Positions 53,201-61,804 of a stretch of 64,000 nt of DNA are shown one piece after another. Made by a program: the position numbers and the translations under genes. Source of the DNA: Paludibacter sp. 47-17 (lineage in GTDB: Bacteria > Bacteroidota > Bacteroidia > Bacteroidales > Paludibacteraceae); the NCBI GenBank assembly GCA_001898935.1, contig MKVT01000013.1:1-64000 (forward strand), given 5' to 3'. The stretch's first letter is position 1; each line of letters opens with the position of its first letter. Under the pieces are notes generated by a model that saw nothing but the letters and a program-made list of their open reading frames with translations, was not told the origin of the DNA and made no database searches.

Positions 53201-56051
53201 AGTATTGAAACCCGTACTTTCGACCTTCAGAGATAAATTACACCCCGGATCGAAGGAACACTGGACGGTGACATTGCCGGGATACCGGGGAACCGGCGCC
53301 GAGCTGCTGGCCGGGATGTACGATGCGTCGCTCGATCAGCTGCGGCAACACAACTGGGTAGTGTACTCCGGCAATAATGCGCGGTTCAGCGACAACTATC
53401 CATGGTATGTCACCTACCAGACCAAGACGGCATCCGGATGGTCGGGGAATCCCCGTTTCGCCGAGGTACAAGGCTATACATTTGCCAGCCTCAATTTTTA
53501 CGGCAGTCCCGAGGCCCTGGCCGGTTCGGGCCGGGAAGCATACTATTCGCAACCGATACGAATTAGAGGAGGGAGTCAAATGAAAGCTATGACCGATGAG
53601 GAAGTCGAAACTGCAGAGGCTGTTTTTATGCACGTTAGCGACGAGAATCGAACGGTAGTTACCGGTAGCGGCTCGCTGCAAGCAGAAAAGCCGATGGCAG
53701 TGCGGGAGAATTTTGCAGAGACAGCCTTCTTTTATCCGCATTTACGGGCCGATTCTTTAGGAAATTTCCACCTTGATTTCACCCTTCCCGAAAGCCTGAC
53801 CCGTTGGAGGTTAAAATTGCTGGCCCATACGCCCGATTTTTACAAAGGCCAGTCGGAATATACGTTTGAAAGCCGGAAAGACCTGATGGTCCAGCTGAAT
53901 CTTCCCCGGTTCGTACGGCAATCCGACCGCTGGGAAGTAAAAGCCACCGTGGTGAACAGGACTGCAACAGCACAAACAGCCGTGGTAAAACTCACCCTGA
54001 GCGATTATGCGCAACCCACACATGCGCTGTCGGGGATAGAAAAAACGATAGAACTGGCTGCCGGACACAGTGGTGTGGTTAGCTGGGAAGTACCTTCCCT
54101 GACGAATCGTGAGCTTGTAATCGCCCGTGCAGAAGCCCGCGCAGGTTCGTTCAGCGATGGCGAACAACGCTACCTGCCGGTATTGAGCGATAATATCCTC
54201 GTTACCGAAAGTGTTCCATTCATGATGCGTGAAGGAGAACGTAAAGAGATCGGGTTTTCAACAACAGTCGATCCTGCGGATATACGCCGGCAGGTGGTCG
54301 AATTCACGGCTCATCCGGCATGGGCTGCAGTTCAGGCCTTGCCGGTATTAGCAGTACCCGAAACCGAAAATGCCATCGATCTGCTCGGTGCATTGTATTC
54401 GAGTGTTACTGCACGTACCTTGCTGAACCGGCATCCGGAAATCAAGCAACAACTGCGCAGGATACAATTGCAGGGAGTAAGTGGCGAGAGTTTGATTTCG
54501 CAACTGGAAAAGAACCAGGACCTGAAAATGATGGTTTTAAAAGCAACACCCTGGCTGACGGAAGCAAACGACCAGACCGAACAACAGCGTCAGTTACTGC
54601 GTCTGTTCGACCAGCAACAACAACTGAACAACGAAGAAACGATGCTCCGGAAGCTCAGCAATTTGCAGTTGCCATCGGGCGCCTTCGGCTGGATGAGCGG
54701 AATGCCTGCCAATCGCTACATCACCCAGTTGCTGGTAGAGAAACTGCAGCGGATGTATTCCGACGAATCGTACGACCGACGAGACCATCTTAAACCACTC
54801 ATCGAGAAGGCTATCCTCTATCTCGACTCGCAACTGGCCAACGATCTGGCTCAATTGAAAGGCTACGACACTAAATTCGAATCGCGAAAAACCGTTACAG
54901 TGCTGCAATTGCATTACCTGGCCATCAGGGCCTTAATTCCGGCCAGTCCGGACACGAAGGCTGCGCTCGATGCAATTAACTATTACCGTCGCCAGATCGA
55001 CACCTATCGCCATGGATTCGGGATCTACGAAAAAGCGCTTGCAGCGCAGTTTTTCCATCGCACGGGCAGTCATAAGCAGGCGGCCGAAATGCTCAAATCG
55101 CTGCGTGAGCAAGCCGTTAGTCATCCCGACAAAGGAATGTACTGGGCAAAATTGCGCAGCAGTTGGTTATGGAACGAGCGCCCGTTGGGCATTCATGTCC
55201 GGGCGTTGGAGGCATTTCAGGAAGCAGGCGGCACACCGGGCGATATTGGAAGGATGCAGCTTTGGCTTCTCAACCAAAAACGCACCAACCAGTGGGATAG
55301 CCGGCTCACGACACTGGAAGCCGTCGTGGCGCTGCTGGCCGGTGACACGAACTGGTTTTCGTCCGATCAGCAATTCAGTTTCAAAGCGGCTTCGCCTGCC
55401 GGACTCACCGAACTGAAACCGGAAAAGGTGTTGCCGGGTAGTGGCTATTTCAAGCTGAACCTGGCGCCTGAACACACGAAACTAGTGGTGGAATCGCAGG
55501 CGCTTACCGCCCCAGGCGGTTCAAAAAGCGCTCCGGCATCGGGCAGTTCGCCTGCCTGGGGAGCCCTCTACCGCCAGTCGATGCAACCGATCGAACGGAT
55601 TCAGGCCTCGGGCAGCGAGTTGCAGCTGGAGCGAAGTTATTATCAGCTGATCACTACCGAGAAGCAACGAAAACTGATTGCCATCACCGGTGTGACTCAG
55701 TTGCAAGCAGGGGATAAAATCATCAGCCGGCTGGTCATTCGTGCGCAACATGATTATGAGTTTGTGGTGCTGCGCGATTCGAAAGCTGCAACGCTCGAGA
55801 TTACCGATCAGCTATCGCAGCTCCAGTACCGCGACGGGCTCCTGTATTTCCGTAGTCCGGGCGATCTTTCGACCCAATACTTTATCCAACATCTGCCCAA
55901 AGGCACCTATGTACTGGAAGAAGAGTACTACCTCACACACAGCGGTGAATTCAGTGGCGGGATCGCCCAGATTCAGTGTCTTTATGCCCCCGAATTCGTT
56001 GCGACAAGCAAGGGAATCAGGCTCAAAACCGGCTCGAAAGCAAATTTTTAA
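50235..56051 (+). CDS. Giant alpha-2-macroglobulin-family protein without thioester
   Basis: 1938 aa from ATG 50235 (MKRLCWLLFVVFFLNTTLSSQS), which is a signal peptide; the ORF-track start is 29 codons upstream and lacks this character. An N-terminal all-helical, TPR-like region (about 25-330) precedes the macroglobulin domains. MG2 shows as IFTDRSIYRPGQVVYYK (about 556-572). The A2M core begins near RENFAETAFFYPHLRAD (about 1155) with LPESLTRWRLKLLA. The thioester motif CxEQ expected in the following helical domain is absent, where LLGALYSSVTARTLL stands instead. Other bacterial A2Ms (E. coli YfaS type) also lack it. The protein may trap or inhibit proteases, or protect the periplasm; no pbpC gene lies next to it. 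Confidence 0.88.
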   Translation: MKRLCWLLFVVFFLNTTLSSQSNSYADSWKLVDEALEQNLPETALRHLRELNLLVVKNQNLTQQVKVRLYELRIKAEKDPSQVGYLLAEAEKSASLLPVSAEKQLMYLMLADAYHQYLRNNNYQLSQRTTIAPVSGEGKPTPLPDNLNEWSKGDVLQKLTGLIQLTLADSLLLQQRAIVQGDEFITTDTLALQSATTWYDLVLQKMQDMDMLEPGQGDKNYWLKRQLAFRRSQPEIFPLVIAELRLVHQQYQNTNQSGAYRHYIARLDSLQTLYNRHPEVVEILSELASAYMNQEGNKGGKQIAFRLCEEGIRRFPHYPRIHLLKNIQLHLATPSIQLATSRYFSSPEPIVTTLTTTNVKRLKVELHRIMASVQDYRKTYRRSFGDYGYKPYPHTQVVDSQWIDIAQNPGFLPVHDTVRFAAQGYGMYEVRVIPADPAVSYDENNPLPHSVSIVTDLTAIRRMEGKQRQILYVLDRTTGAPVKDVEVGLFRNEWIDGEYRLLKEQQLTSGKDGAVQLASKQLLPTLTLAKGKDAWCYLDIYPLYHPFENADRLNTHIGIFTDRSIYRPGQVVYYKTIAYKSGMGIEEVLSDTTLEVQLQRSWSTTIGTQKVTTNTYGSASGSFVLPDDAPTGYYSLKIGNQQVSFQVEEYKRPTFEVELTCQNDEVVFGRKVRLNGQARSLAGFPVQQARVKYSIERRMMDIFRYFPWFRHELAIIADGELTTDSNGNFSLSFTPAPDPDESFKGTNYYHFSVKVEVTSLNGETQKGQTGIRVGERSMLLTASADPVWEQKTPGWVKVEARSLNDSLLTRTVQYELYYLADNGKYREDQNTEYRNRKLVKSGSFVSSDSLQLNLRNAPTGHYRIKFSSLDHRNDTVVAEKDFIVYAAGHRRPPVTTYLWNPAPEMEAQPGSKVKLTIGTSVKKAWILYEVVQGTNTLSRQWIKLNARNRQIDLQLPDTLKDGVVAKFAIMRDGNLHSTHITVRIPIDEKVLKPVLSTFRDKLHPGSKEHWTVTLPGYRGTGAELLAGMYDASLDQLRQHNWVVYSGNNARFSDNYPWYVTYQTKTASGWSGNPRFAEVQGYTFASLNFYGSPEALAGSGREAYYSQPIRIRGGSQMKAMTDEEVETAEAVFMHVSDENRTVVTGSGSLQAEKPMAVRENFAETAFFYPHLRADSLGNFHLDFTLPESLTRWRLKLLAHTPDFYKGQSEYTFESRKDLMVQLNLPRFVRQSDRWEVKATVVNRTATAQTAVVKLTLSDYAQPTHALSGIEKTIELAAGHSGVVSWEVPSLTNRELVIARAEARAGSFSDGEQRYLPVLSDNILVTESVPFMMREGERKEIGFSTTVDPADIRRQVVEFTAHPAWAAVQALPVLAVPETENAIDLLGALYSSVTARTLLNRHPEIKQQLRRIQLQGVSGESLISQLEKNQDLKMMVLKATPWLTEANDQTEQQRQLLRLFDQQQQLNNEETMLRKLSNLQLPSGAFGWMSGMPANRYITQLLVEKLQRMYSDESYDRRDHLKPLIEKAILYLDSQLANDLAQLKGYDTKFESRKTVTVLQLHYLAIRALIPASPDTKAALDAINYYRRQIDTYRHGFGIYEKALAAQFFHRTGSHKQAAEMLKSLREQAVSHPDKGMYWAKLRSSWLWNERPLGIHVRALEAFQEAGGTPGDIGRMQLWLLNQKRTNQWDSRLTTLEAVVALLAGDTNWFSSDQQFSFKAASPAGLTELKPEKVLPGSGYFKLNLAPEHTKLVVESQALTAPGGSKSAPASGSSPAWGALYRQSMQPIERIQASGSELQLERSYYQLITTEKQRKLIAITGVTQLQAGDKIISRLVIRAQHDYEFVVLRDSKAATLEITDQLSQLQYRDGLLYFRSPGDLSTQYFIQHLPKGTYVLEEEYYLTHSGEFSGGIAQIQCLYAPEFVATSKGIRLKTGSKANF

Positions 56052-56101
56052 ATTGTTGAAAGCTTTTTACTTTATGCTTCATCAGTTCGGGAAAAAGTAT
56101 G

Positions 56102-56109
56102 TATCTTTG
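56102..56109 (+). promoter_or_regulatory. recA promoter -7 box
   Basis: TATCTTTG, 99 nt before the recA ATG, giving a 5' leader of about 93 nt. No LexA-like palindrome is evident nearby. Confidence 0.55.
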
Positions 56110-56208
56110 TGAGCAGTTGACCGAAAACGGTCGGCAACATACACTTAACTCAGTTACTTATCGCTTGTTTACAGCTAGTTATTGAACAAAAAACGGAAGA
56201 ACAAAAAC

Positions 56209-57216
56209 ATGGAAGAAGTTAAAAAACCCTCGGCCGAGAAACTGAAAGCACTTCAGCTGGCCATGGACAAAATTGAAAAAGATCACGGTCGTGGTACCAT
56301 TATGAAAATGGGCGACAATAAGGTAGAAGAAGTAGCCGTAATTTCAACCGGATCGATCGGATTGAACGCAGCCCTGGGAGTTGGAGGGTATCCGCGCGGA
56401 CGGGTGATCGAAATTTACGGTCCCGAATCGTCGGGTAAAACCACCCTGGCGATCCATGCCATTGCCGAAGCTCAAAAAGCAGGCGGCATTGCGGCCATTA
56501 TCGATGCCGAGCATGCCTTCGATCGTTTTTATGCCGAGAAACTGGGGGTCAATACCGACGATTTGCTGATTTCTCAGCCCGACAATGGTGAACAGGCCCT
56601 GGAGATTGCCGATCAGCTGATCCGCTCGTCGGCAGTCGATATTGTTGTGATCGACTCGGTAGCAGCGCTTACCCCCAAAGCCGAACTGGAAGGAGATATG
56701 GGCGATTCGAAGATGGGTCTGCAGGCCCGGTTGATGTCGCAGGCTTTACGTAAACTTACTGCCAACATCAATAAAACCAACACCACCTGTATTTTTATCA
56801 ATCAGTTGCGCGAAAAAATCGGGGTGATGTTCGGAAACCCCGAAACTACTACCGGCGGTAATGCATTGAAGTTCTATGCTTCGGTACGGTTGGATATTCG
56901 CCGCGTTTCGCAATTGAAGGAAGGCGACGAAGCTATCGGGAATCAAACCCGGGTGAAAGTGGTTAAAAACAAAGTCGCCCCGCCTTTCCGCAAAGCCGAA
57001 TTCGACATCATGTTTGGAGAAGGAATCTCGAAGACGGGCGAAATCCTCGACCTGGGAGTTGAGTACGGTATCGTGAAGAAAAGCGGCTCCTGGTTCAGCT
57101 ATGGCGATACGAAACTGGCACAGGGACGTGATGCATCAAAAGCCGTAATTCGCGACAATCCGGAACTGGCAGCCGAACTGGAAACCAAAATAATGGAAGC
57201 GATCAGGAACAAATAA
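56209..57216 (+). CDS. recA: Recombinase RecA
   Basis: 335 aa from ATG 56209 ([16 protein letters not shown]); the ORF-track start at 56182 is a TTG and is not chosen. Walker A is [11 protein letters not shown], Walker B is [14 protein letters not shown], and the [22 protein letters not shown] loop is the RecA signature. The C-terminus is short and lacks the long acidic tail of E. coli RecA. It faces rpoD, with a perfect hairpin between them. Confidence 0.97.
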   Translation: MEEVKKPSAEKLKALQLAMDKIEKDHGRGTIMKMGDNKVEEVAVISTGSIGLNAALGVGGYPRGRVIEIYGPESSGKTTLAIHAIAEAQKAGGIAAIIDAEHAFDRFYAEKLGVNTDDLLISQPDNGEQALEIADQLIRSSAVDIVVIDSVAALTPKAELEGDMGDSKMGLQARLMSQALRKLTANINKTNTTCIFINQLREKIGVMFGNPETTTGGNALKFYASVRLDIRRVSQLKEGDEAIGNQTRVKVVKNKVAPPFRKAEFDIMFGEGISKTGEILDLGVEYGIVKKSGSWFSYGDTKLAQGRDASKAVIRDNPELAAELETKIMEAIRNK

Positions 57217-57278
57217 AAATAAGTTCGCTTCGCTACCCAATCAGAATCCTGTTGAAGGTAGCGAAGCGAACTTATTTT
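57216..57278. terminator. Bidirectional 22-bp perfect hairpin between recA and rpoD
   Basis: AAAATAAGTTCGCTTCGCTACC pairs over 22 bp with GGTAGCGAAGCGAACTTATTTT across a 19-nt loop. The arms begin and end in A/T runs, so each strand gets a U tail. It lies between convergent stop codons. Confidence 0.9.
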
Positions 57279-57312
57279 ATCATACGAACTGCAGGCCGCA
57301 GTACACCTCTTC

Positions 57313-58176
57313 TTATCCCAAAAAGCTTTTCAGCAATTTACTTCTTGAATGAGGTTTTAATTTACGGATAGCTTTTTCTTTAATCTGGCGAACACGTTCG
57401 CGGGTCAGGCCAAACTCATCGCCAATTTCTTCCAGGGTCATTTCGGGAACACCCAGACCGAAAAATTTCTTTACAATATCACGCTCCCGATCCGATAAGG
57501 CATTCTCGAGCACCCGTTCAATTTCTTTCGACAGCGATTCGTTCATCAGCGAACGGTCGGCATTCGGCGAATCGTCGTTGATCATTACGTCGAGCAGACT
57601 ATTATCTTCACCTTCCACAAAAGGAGCATCTACCGATATGTGGCGACCCGACACCTTCATTGTATCGGCAATCTTATCCACCGGAATATCCAGTTGTTCG
57701 GCTAATTCTTCAGCCGAAGGACGACGCTCGTTCTCCTGTTCGAACTTTGAAAACGCTTTGTTGATTTTGTTGAGCGAACCCACCTGATTCAAGGGCAAAC
57801 GAACAATACGCGACTGCTCGGCCAGAGCCTGCAGAATCGACTGACGAATCCACCACACGGCATACGAAATAAATTTAAAACCACGGGTTTCGTCAAACTT
57901 TTCCGCCGCTTTAATTAATCCTAAATTCCCTTCGTTGATAAGGTCGGGCAGACTGAGGCCCTGGTTTTGGTATTGTTTGGCAACAGAAACAACGAATCTG
58001 AGATTGGCTCTGGTCAATTTCTCCAAGGCGATACGATCACCATTACGGATTCGCTGCGCCAGTTCCACTTCCTCTTCAACAGTGATAAGATCTTCACGTC
58101 CAATTTCTTGCAAATACTTATCCAGCGAAGCACTTTCCCTGTTGGTAATCGACTTTGTAATTTTAAGTTGTCTCAT
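57313..58176 (-). CDS. rpoD: Primary sigma factor RpoD
   Basis: 287 aa, the short Bacteroidetes form without region 1.1. Region 1.2 is [15 protein letters not shown]; region 2 has [18 protein letters not shown] and [13 protein letters not shown]; region 3 has [14 protein letters not shown]; region 4.2 is the helix-turn-helix [24 protein letters not shown]. Sigma factors of this type recognise the TTTG/TAnnTTTG promoters seen throughout the window. Its own -7 box lies about 23 nt upstream. Confidence 0.97.
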   Translation of the reverse strand: MRQLKITKSITNRESASLDKYLQEIGREDLITVEEEVELAQRIRNGDRIALEKLTRANLRFVVSVAKQYQNQGLSLPDLINEGNLGLIKAAEKFDETRGFKFISYAVWWIRQSILQALAEQSRIVRLPLNQVGSLNKINKAFSKFEQENERRPSAEELAEQLDIPVDKIADTMKVSGRHISVDAPFVEGEDNSLLDVMINDDSPNADRSLMNESLSKEIERVLENALSDRERDIVKKFFGLGVPEMTLEEIGDEFGLTRERVRQIKEKAIRKLKPHSRSKLLKSFLG

Positions 58177-58198
58177 TTCTCTTCTGAAAATTAGCGTG

Positions 58199-58206
58199 CA
58201 AAATTA
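58199..58206 (-). promoter_or_regulatory. rpoD promoter -7 box
   Basis: TAATTTTG on the minus strand, 22 nt before the rpoD start codon. A 10-bp palindrome, CAAACGTTTG, lies about 100 nt further upstream (58306-58315) with no assigned role. Confidence 0.55.
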
Positions 58207-58356
58207 GTAAAAATTATCGACATAGCCAAACCGATATTGAAATGTCGTTGAGCATCATCTCCCCTGATAACGAATTCGAGGCAGTTTTAGTGCACCTTAC
58301 AAACACAAACGTTTGATAAGATAAAAAGTTTTATCGTGTTGATAAGAATTTTACAC

Positions 58357-58398
58357 GAAAAACAGTCTTCCTGTTTGTTCACGAGAAGACTGTTTTTC
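58357..58398 (-). terminator. Terminator after the HtrA gene
   Basis: GAAAAACAGTCTTC pairs with GAAGACTGTTTTTC over 14 bp; the 3' arm carries the T run. It lies just beyond the stop codon at 58431. Confidence 0.85.
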
Positions 58399-58430
58399 AC
58401 GCATTTAGAGCCGCACCGGCAACCAACTCA

Positions 58431-59915
58431 TCAATTCAACGGAATTGCATAATAGGCTGTCTGTCCGTTCGGATAGAATCCACTTACCCAAAGCACCTTA
58501 TTCGCATCTTCATTGTCCTTTACCGACTCCAGGGCAGTTTTGATATCCTCTTCGCTCGTCATCCGTAAATTATTTATCTTCAACACGATATAACCTGCCT
58601 TAATGCCGGCTTCAGCAAATTTACCCTTACGGACTTCTTTTACCTCCACTCCATAGTCAATTCCAAAACGAGACTTGATTTTCGAATCGACAGGTTTGAA
58701 GCTGGCTCCCAGCACATCCATAGTAACATCGGCAGTAACGGCCGAAGTGGTACCCTGCCGGTTTTTCAGCTCGGCCTTGAAATTCAATTTCTTATTATCG
58801 CGAACTACTTCAATTGTCACCTTATCGCCCGGGCTATACCGGCCAATCTGCTCCTGAAGCTGCGCTACCGTCTTTACTTCCACCTCGTTAACAGCGGTAA
58901 TCACGTCACCTTCCTTGATTCCCGCTTTTTCGGCCGCACTTTGCGGCGAGACCTGAGCAACATAAGCACCAGCCAGCACCTTAATATTCTTTTCCTTGGC
59001 CAGCTTCGATGTCACTTCATCCAAACCTACTCCCAACACGGCCCGCTGCACCACCCCATATTTACGGAAGTCGGAAACTACTTTCTGAACAATCGAGGCA
59101 GGAACCGCAAACGAGTAACCGGCATAGCTACCTGTTTGCGAAGCAATAGCGGTATTAATACCGATCAATTCGCCCCGGGTATTCACCAAAGCGCCACCGC
59201 TATTCCCCGGATTCACCGCCGCATCGGTCTGGATAAACGATTCGATGGGCATAGCCGAATTCAAAATATTAATATTCCGGGCCTTGGCACTCACAATTCC
59301 GGCAGTAACTGTCGAAGTTAAATTAAACGGATTACCTACTGCCAATACCCACTCTCCCACCTTTAACGAGTCGGAATTCCCAAAAATAATGTAAGGAAGG
59401 TTCTTCTCATCGATCTTCAGCAGAGCAATATCGGTATTCGGATCGGCACCAACAACAGTGGCCGAATAGGTGCGCTTATCGTTGAGCACAACCTCTATTT
59501 CCTTCGATTTATCGATAACATGATTGTTGGTAACTATATAGCCGTCTTCCGAAATAATCACCCCCGATCCGGCACCCTCACGAATCTGAGGCTGCTGCTG
59601 ACGAAATTGCGGACCAAAGAAATACTCAAACAACTGATCACGACCTCCAAATTGCGATACCTGTACTTCCGATTTCACTTTCACGTGAACCACTGCATTC
59701 ACGGTCAACTCGGCTGCAACCGTAAAATCGGTTTCACCTGCAGCCCCAACATTCCGGAAATTAGCATAGCTGGCCGGAATTTTATCGTTCGCAAACGAAT
59801 TTCCATCCACCGGCGAAGACCCGCTAATACGATCCACCACATAGTTGGTAGCCACGGTAACCCCCACCACCAAAAGAATCAGTCCTGTAAGATTTAAAAA
59901 TTTACTCGTTCTCAT
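58431..59915 (-). CDS. Periplasmic HtrA/Do-family serine protease
   Basis: 494 aa from ATG 59915 (MRTSKFLNLTGLILLVVG), with a signal anchor or signal peptide at the N-terminus. The catalytic triad is H132 in TNNHVID, D162 in NTDIALL and S239 in NPGNSGGAL. Two PDZ domains follow (about 305-395 and 405-490; AAEKAGIKEGDVITAVN and GKFAEAGIKAGYIVLKIN). It degrades or refolds damaged envelope proteins, like DegP/DegQ. The upstream leader contains an intrinsic terminator-like hairpin, which may mean attenuation or simply the end of gdhA. Confidence 0.93.
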   Translation of the reverse strand: MRTSKFLNLTGLILLVVGVTVATNYVVDRISGSSPVDGNSFANDKIPASYANFRNVGAAGETDFTVAAELTVNAVVHVKVKSEVQVSQFGGRDQLFEYFFGPQFRQQQPQIREGAGSGVIISEDGYIVTNNHVIDKSKEIEVVLNDKRTYSATVVGADPNTDIALLKIDEKNLPYIIFGNSDSLKVGEWVLAVGNPFNLTSTVTAGIVSAKARNINILNSAMPIESFIQTDAAVNPGNSGGALVNTRGELIGINTAIASQTGSYAGYSFAVPASIVQKVVSDFRKYGVVQRAVLGVGLDEVTSKLAKEKNIKVLAGAYVAQVSPQSAAEKAGIKEGDVITAVNEVEVKTVAQLQEQIGRYSPGDKVTIEVVRDNKKLNFKAELKNRQGTTSAVTADVTMDVLGASFKPVDSKIKSRFGIDYGVEVKEVRKGKFAEAGIKAGYIVLKINNLRMTSEEDIKTALESVKDNEDANKVLWVSGFYPNGQTAYYAIPLN

Positions 59916-59947
59916 ATCCAAATATTTAAGTTGATACCTTGATGTAA

Positions 59948-59978
59948 CAAAAAAACCGGAATCCTTACGAATTCCGGT
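59948..59978 (-). terminator. Terminator-like hairpin upstream of the HtrA gene
   Basis: On the minus strand ACCGGAAT pairs with ATTCCGGT, followed by seven Ts, 33 nt before the HtrA start codon and 230 nt after the gdhA stop codon. It is either the gdhA terminator or a premature terminator in the HtrA leader. Confidence 0.75.
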
Positions 59979-60207
59979 GCGAAAATATACAAAAGCTATT
60001 CTCGTTACACCCTTTGTCAGTCTTATTTATTCGATTTTAACAGTTTAATTTTAACATTTAAAACCGATTAACGAATCGACTGCGATTAATTATTAATGGT
60101 TAATTGTTAAATATTGAAGCTCGCACGAAAAACATCCGCACAAATCACCACAATTTAACACTTATCTTCAATTAAACTACTATTAACACCTAAAAATTAA
60201 CATTTGA
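59979..60207. repeat. AT-rich spacer with TTAAC repeats between gdhA and HtrA genes
   Basis: The spacer holds many TTAAC/GTTAA motifs (TTAACAGTTTAATTTTAAC, GATTAACGAATCG, GGTTAATTGTTAAAT, AATTTAACAC, TTAACATTTG), recalling the spacer before E1. No gene is seen. Imperfect -7 candidates for HtrA (TAGCTTTTG and TATATTTT on the minus strand) sit at its left end. Confidence 0.35.
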
Positions 60208-61542
60208 TCAAAGGACTCCCTGAGCCATCATGGCTTTTGCCACTTTCAGAAAACCTGCCACATTGGCACCTTTCATATAATTTATATACCCATCCTGCTG
60301 CCGGCCATACCTGACACATTGTTCGTGAATATCCGACATGATTTGCTGCAATTTGGCATCCACTTCGGCAGCCGACCACGAAATATGCATGGCATTTTGA
60401 GTCATTTCCAATCCCGAGGTGGCAACACCCCCTGCATTGACAGCCTTACCGGGGCCATACATCACCTTATGGTCGAGCAACAAATCGATGGCCTCAGGAG
60501 TACAGCCCATATTGGAAAGCTCCCCTACGCACAACACACCATTGGCAATCAGCTGACGTGCATCGTTACCATTCAACTCATTCTGAGTGGCACACGGCAA
60601 TGCAATATCCACCTTCACTTCCCACGGACGCCTGCCCGCAAAGAACGGAACTCCATACTTTTCGGCATAAGGTTGTACGATATCGTTACAACTCAACCGC
60701 AAATCGACCATGTATTCAATTTTTTCGCCCGAAATTCCGTTTTCGTCGTATACATACCCATCGGGGCCTGAAATAGTAACCACCTTGGCTCCCAACTCGG
60801 TAGCTTTCAATGCAGCCCCCCATGCCACGTTTCCAAAGCCGGAAATAGCAACCGTTTTACCCTGAAGCGAATGACCGGCCGTTTCGAGCATTTGCTTCAC
60901 AAAATACAGCCCCCCGAAACCCGTAGCTTCCGGACGAATCAACGATCCTCCGAATTCCAACCCTTTACCGGTAAACACACCGGTATTCTCGCGAGCCAGT
61001 TTACGGTACATTCCATACAGGTAACCCACCTCGCGGGCGCCTACTCCAATGTCGCCGGCAGGCACATCGGTTTCGGGACCTATATGGCGCCACAATTCCA
61101 CCATAAAGGCCTGACAGAACCGCATTACCTCAGCATCCGACTTCCCGCGCGGATTGAAATCGGATCCCCCTTTGGCTCCACCCATCGGCAAAGTGGTAAG
61201 CGCATTTTTAAAGATTTGCTCAAAACCTAAGAACTTCAGAATCGAAAGGGTTACCGAAGAGTGAAAACGAATCCCTCCCTTGTAAGGACCGATGGCATTG
61301 TTGAACTGAACACGATAACCCAGATTCACCTGCACCTCACCCTTATCGTCGACCCAAGGCACTTTGAACGTGAAAATCCGGTCGGGCTCCACCAGTCGCT
61401 CGGCAATCTTGGCCTTCTCAAATTCGGGATGCTCGTTGTAAACTTCGGTGATGGTGCTTAACACTTCTCTCACGGCTTGCAGGTACTCCATTTCACCCGG
61501 ATGTTTGGCTTCAAGCCCCTGCATGATTTTTTCGATATTCAT
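60208..61542 (-). CDS. gdhA: NADP-type glutamate dehydrogenase
   Basis: 444 aa from ATG 61542 (MNIEKIMQGLEAKHPGE); the ORF-track start 36 codons upstream has no coding character. Glutamate and 2-oxoglutarate residues lie in GPYKGGIRFHSSV and PMGGAKGGSDFNPRGKSD. The nucleotide-binding fold has VAISGFGNVAWGAA. The length (about 445) and sequence style match the hexameric 50-kDa class used for ammonium assimilation. It is transcribed alone. Confidence 0.95.
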   Translation of the reverse strand: MNIEKIMQGLEAKHPGEMEYLQAVREVLSTITEVYNEHPEFEKAKIAERLVEPDRIFTFKVPWVDDKGEVQVNLGYRVQFNNAIGPYKGGIRFHSSVTLSILKFLGFEQIFKNALTTLPMGGAKGGSDFNPRGKSDAEVMRFCQAFMVELWRHIGPETDVPAGDIGVGAREVGYLYGMYRKLARENTGVFTGKGLEFGGSLIRPEATGFGGLYFVKQMLETAGHSLQGKTVAISGFGNVAWGAALKATELGAKVVTISGPDGYVYDENGISGEKIEYMVDLRLSCNDIVQPYAEKYGVPFFAGRRPWEVKVDIALPCATQNELNGNDARQLIANGVLCVGELSNMGCTPEAIDLLLDHKVMYGPGKAVNAGGVATSGLEMTQNAMHISWSAAEVDAKLQQIMSDIHEQCVRYGRQQDGYINYMKGANVAGFLKVAKAMMAQGVL

Positions 61543-61804
61543 AAATATTAGTTTTAAAAGTATGGTAGATTGAAAGTAGATTGTTAGTTTTGTGGTCGGT
61601 TTAAACAAAGAAGACTGATAAAAGTATGAAATACCAACAGAATCTGCCATTTTGTAAGCAAAAGTCGCCGAAAACGCCCGCTTATCCTCTGTTCAATCCT
61701 AAATACAACTATCAGTCCGTTAAAAAACTTACCATTTTATTTTCAGCAAATATAGAAGTTTTTTTCCGAATCCAAAACATATCCGAAAGAAAATTTTCAT
61801 CAAA
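61543..61804. other. Divergent intergenic region between gdhA and the receiver/PPDK_N gene
   Basis: 262 nt, AT-rich, with no coding frame. On the minus strand TACTTTTA (61555-61562) is a one-mismatch -7 box close to the gdhA start. No convincing -7 box is seen for the plus-strand gene. Confidence 0.4.

Noticed and set aside
56060-56208. LexA-type SOS box upstream of recA
   Set aside because: No convincing palindrome was seen around the -7 box or in the leader.
58306-58315. CAAACGTTTG palindrome as an operator for rpoD
   Set aside because: Short, about 100 nt upstream of the promoter box, and could be chance.
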